Shown here: positions 5,894-7,764 of the stretch, piece after piece
Numbering within the stretch: the stretch's first letter is position 1
How the letters are laid out: each line of letters starts with the position of its first letter
Assembly (NCBI GenBank): GCA_050010575.1
Contig: JBEKKU010000112.1
Coordinates: 1-7,764 of the forward strand
From: Palsa-1188 sp050010575
Lineage (GTDB): Bacteria; Bacillota; DSM-12270; Thermacetogeniales; Thermacetogeniaceae
Direction of reading: 5' to 3'
DNA length: 7,764 nt
Translations under genes and position numbers: made by a program
The notes under the pieces: model-generated
What the model was told of the DNA's origin: nothing
Seen by the model: only the letters and a program-made list of their open reading frames with translations
The model's database searches: none

Positions 5894-5911
5894 AGTGCGT
5901 TGTATATGAAA

Positions 5912-5940
5912 CTGTTCTCCACTGCCATGATAATTCCTGC
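5912..5940 (-). promoter_or_regulatory. Candidate sigma-H promoter of the spoIIA operon
   Basis: On the minus strand GCAGGAATT (5940-5932) fits the sigma-H -35 pattern RNAGGAWWW at every position. After 11 bases comes GGAGAACAG (5920-5912), which fits the -10 pattern RNNGAATWW at 7 of 9 positions. It lies 33 bases before the spoIIAA TTG. The B. subtilis spoIIA operon is known to use sigma-H with Spo0A. I saw no convincing Spo0A box here. Confidence 0.65.
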
Positions 5941-5955
5941 TAAATAATGGTGCAT

Positions 5956-6004
5956 AAAAAGCCCCCGGGAGAGACTTGTCCAAAATAGGGACCCTCCCGG
6001 AGGC
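5956..6004 (-). terminator. Intrinsic terminator of dacF
   Basis: Minus-strand GCCTCCGGGAG (6004-5994) pairs with CTCCCGGGGGC (5971-5961) over 11 bp, including one U-G wobble. It is followed at once by TTTTT (5960-5956). The 22-base loop can pair further (GTCC with GGAC). It lies 37 bases after the dacF stop and immediately before the spoIIA promoter, separating the two transcription units. Confidence 0.88.
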
Positions 6005-6041
6005 CAAGTTGCGTCAGATCAGCCATCCCTTGTTGCCAGCT

Positions 6042-7208
6042 CTATTTAACCAGGGAGCGAAACCCCTTGTCAAACATTCGCCAGAAACTGCCTCTCGGCA
6101 CTTCATCCTTAGCCTGCAGCGCTACTGTTTCCAACACCTTGCCCTGTTCGATCACCCTGACCTCTCCCAGAGGCGCCCCTTTCTGCACCGGTGCTACGAC
6201 CATCTTCGGCAGCTTCAGATCCAGGGTTGCGTGCCCCTCTTCACCCTTTTTGATCAGCACCCCGATGTTTCTGGGGGCGACCACGTCCACCTGATCAACC
6301 GTGCCGCTCCCCACCCTGACCTTGCCCATGACCTGGCCGGCCTGCGCCAGTGTCCGGAAGCCGTAATTGGCAAATCCCCAATTCAAGAGTTTGGTGGATT
6401 CCCGAAAATGCCCACGGGGTTCAGGCACCCCAAACAGGCAGCTGATCAGCCGCAGGTCGCCGCGCTTGGCGGTCGCGGCCAGGCAGTAGTTGGCCTCGGC
6501 GGTCCATCCGGTCTTGAATCCATCGGCGCCGTCATACCACCAGAGCAGCTTATTGGTATTATCCAGCCTGACTTTACCGCCCCGTAGCTCGTTGTAATGC
6601 CTGATCGAGGTCAACTGCAGCAACTCCGGGTACTTCAGGGCCTCGCGGCAGATCAGGGCCATATCGTAGGCGCTGGTGTAGTGATCCTTGGCCGGCAGGC
6701 CGTGAGCGTTAACGAAATGCGTGTTCTTGCAGCCCAGAGACTTCGCCTTCTCGTTCATCAGGGCGACGTATGCCTGTTCGCTGCCGGCAATATGCTCGGC
6801 CACCGCGACGCAGGCGTCATTGGCCGAACCGACGGCGATGGCGATCATCATCTCCCGGAAGGTCATCGATTCCCCCGGTTCCAGCCAGATCTCCGATCCT
6901 CCCATCTCCCAGGCCTCTTCGCTGGTGACAACCCGGTCATCCCAATTCACCTTGCCCTTGTGCAGAGAGTCCAGGGCCACCAATAGTGTCAAGATCTTGG
7001 TGACACTGGCAGGAGCTACCTGCTTGTCCGGCTCCTTCTGGTAGAGAATCTTGCCCGTGTAGGCGTCCATGAGCACGGCGGAGGCGGCATTGGTCTCCAG
7101 GGCCGGCGCCTCGCTCGGCGTCTCGCTCCAGGCTCTGGCCGGCGCCAACTGCAGGGCAAATGCTAGAACAACTGCAAGCATAACCAGTTTGCGGGCGGAA
7201 TAACGCAT
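6042..7208 (-). CDS. dacF: DacF-type serine D-alanyl-D-alanine carboxypeptidase
   Basis: The 388-residue penicillin-binding protein removes the terminal D-alanine from peptidoglycan stem peptides outside the membrane, which limits cross-linking. An N-terminal signal peptide (basic SARK, hydrophobic core about 8-21, likely cleavage after ARA at 26) precedes the peptidase S11 domain. The active-site motifs are complete: SVTK (Ser68, Lys71), SAN (128-130) and KTG (232-234). A PBP5-type C-terminal beta domain follows at about 270-370, and the end GSFWRMFDKGFRSLVK looks like an amphipathic membrane anchor. ATG 7208 has GGGAGG (7221-7216) 7 bases upstream. The position next to spoIIA is that of B. 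subtilis dacF, which is forespore-expressed; here I found no strong sigma-F promoter. A vegetative dacA-type role cannot be excluded from sequence alone. Confidence 0.95.
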   Translation of the reverse strand: MRYSARKLVMLAVVLAFALQLAPARAWSETPSEAPALETNAASAVLMDAYTGKILYQKEPDKQVAPASVTKILTLLVALDSLHKGKVNWDDRVVTSEEAWEMGGSEIWLEPGESMTFREMMIAIAVGSANDACVAVAEHIAGSEQAYVALMNEKAKSLGCKNTHFVNAHGLPAKDHYTSAYDMALICREALKYPELLQLTSIRHYNELRGGKVRLDNTNKLLWWYDGADGFKTGWTAEANYCLAATAKRGDLRLISCLFGVPEPRGHFRESTKLLNWGFANYGFRTLAQAGQVMGKVRVGSGTVDQVDVVAPRNIGVLIKKGEEGHATLDLKLPKMVVAPVQKGAPLGEVRVIEQGKVLETVALQAKDEVPRGSFWRMFDKGFRSLVK

Positions 7209-7239
7209 TATAGAACCTCCCTCGTTCGTTCTTCCAGTA

Positions 7240-7265
7240 TTATTTGCCGCTTTACGGTCAAATAA
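7240..7265. repeat. Imperfect palindrome upstream of dacF
   Basis: TTATTTGCCG and CGGTCAAATAA form arms of 10 paired bases with one unpaired base and a 5-base centre (CTTTA). It lies about 32 bases before the dacF start and has no adjoining T run, so it is more likely an operator or mRNA leader hairpin than a terminator. No regulator is recognised. Confidence 0.45.
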
Positions 7266-7320
7266 CTCAGGAACCCTTTTCCAACAAACGAGAGAGCAGA
7301 AGAGAGATTCGAGCGGTTGC

Positions 7321-7764
7321 TTAAGAGATAATCTCGTAGATCAGGGGAGGGATCTCCGGAGGGGCGGGGCCGATCAGAAATGACCCGGCCAGGCGCTCTT
7401 GTGCTTCCATCAAATTGTCTTCCCGATTGACATGCAGGATGGCCAAAGTGTCTCCGGATTCCACCCGGTCACCCAGCTTCCTGGTTAAAATAATCCCCAC
7501 TGCAGGATCCACCTGGTCATCCTTTTTCAGGCGGCCCGCTCCCAACAGAATACAGGCCCAGCCGAGTTCATTGGCCCTGATCGCCTGCACAAAACCGCCG
7601 CTGGAGGATTTTACGGCCACCTGCCTGGTAGCCCGGGGGAGCAGTTCAGGATGGTCAACCACTGCGGCCAGTCCTCCCTGGCCGGAGATAATCTCCCGCA
7701 TCTTGGCCAGTCCGGTGCCCTGGCGCAGTTTTAGGGACAGCAGCTCATAGCCGGCGGCGGTATC
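7321..7764 (-). CDS. pdp: Pyrimidine-nucleoside phosphorylase, C-terminal part (start beyond right edge)
   Basis: 147 residues are visible, running from the right edge to TAA 7323-7321. The enzyme reversibly splits thymidine, deoxyuridine or uridine with phosphate in pyrimidine salvage. The visible part is the C-terminal alpha/beta domain of the thymidine/pyrimidine-nucleoside phosphorylase family: LRQGTGLAKMREIISGQGG, then SSSGGFVQAIRANELGWAC, LLGAGRLKKDDQVDPAVGI, LTRKLGDRVESGDTLAILH, and the end PPLIYEIIS. The catalytic N-terminal domain is outside the window. In sporeformers, nucleoside-salvage genes commonly precede dacF-spoIIA, so the context fits. pdp and deoA types are hard to separate on this fragment; the Firmicute context favours pdp. 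No terminator is visible in the 112 bases to dacF, so read-through is possible. Confidence 0.92.
   Translation of the reverse strand, partial: DTAAGYELLSLKLRQGTGLAKMREIISGQGGLAAVVDHPELLPRATRQVAVKSSSGGFVQAIRANELGWACILLGAGRLKKDDQVDPAVGIILTRKLGDRVESGDTLAILHVNREDNLMEAQERLAGSFLIGPAPPEIPPLIYEIIS

Noticed and set aside
5880..5960. Spo0A box in the spoIIA promoter region
   Set aside because: I looked for TGTCGAA-like sequences on both strands and saw none convincing, although Spo0A control is expected from B. subtilis.
7233..7261. Sigma-A promoter with TTGACC (7261-7256) before dacF
   Set aside because: No acceptable -10 sequence lies 16-18 bases downstream, and the TTGACC belongs to the palindrome arm.
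7271..7320. Terminator after the nucleoside phosphorylase gene
   Set aside because: Only a 4-bp GGAA/TTCC stem is present and no T run follows it.

Overview
The window reads as chromosomal DNA of an endospore-forming, probably anaerobic member of the Clostridia-type Firmicutes. The base composition is moderately GC-rich, which suggests the Desulfotomaculum/Pelotomaculum/Moorella side of the group; that placement is an inference from gene content and composition only. Every gene I can support lies on the minus strand, so transcription runs from right to left. The gene order (nucleoside phosphorylase, dacF, spoIIAA, spoIIAB, sigF, then spoVA genes) is the classical sporulation neighbourhood known from Bacillus subtilis and its relatives.

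Layout in transcription order. 7764-7321: C-terminal part of a pyrimidine-nucleoside phosphorylase, cut by the right edge. 7208-6042: DacF-type D-alanyl-D-alanine carboxypeptidase with a signal peptide, preceded by an imperfect palindrome and followed by a strong intrinsic terminator (6004-5956). 5940-5912: a sigma-H-like promoter opens the spoIIA operon. 5879-5073: spoIIAA (anti-anti-sigma factor) and spoIIAB (anti-sigma kinase), both apparently starting with TTG. 5064-4300: sigF, the first forespore sigma factor. Directly after the sigF stop is a promoter-like sequence fitting both sigma-F and sigma-G consensus, upstream of a dodecin-family gene (4246-4022). Next come spoVAC, spoVAD and spoVAE (3951-2096), whose products import dipicolinic acid into the forespore. 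spoVAA and spoVAB are absent. The last two genes (2046-952 and 1064 to the left edge) encode paired proteins of the 2-hydroxyacyl-CoA dehydratase/activase-related families (DUF2229/COG3580 type and COG3581 type).

How they work together. SpoIIAA, SpoIIAB and sigma-F form the partner-switching module that turns on forespore transcription. Sigma-F and later sigma-G could then read the promoter in front of the dodecin gene and possibly the spoVA genes behind it. DacF would act on peptidoglycan in the sporulation septum or spore. The two dehydratase/activase-like genes lie 49 bases behind spoVAE with no visible terminator, so they may be co-transcribed, but no function in spores is established for them.

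The points most worth a second look are: the dodecin variant inserted between sigF and spoVAC, which lacks both known flavin-contact residues; the promoter in front of it; a 113-base overlap between the last two genes that a one-base slip in an A run would reduce to an ordinary ATGA junction; and an 11-base sequence repeated at the dodecin promoter and at the spoVAC start. No stretch longer than about 165 bases lacks a gene. I saw no RNA genes, insertion sequences or CRISPR arrays.
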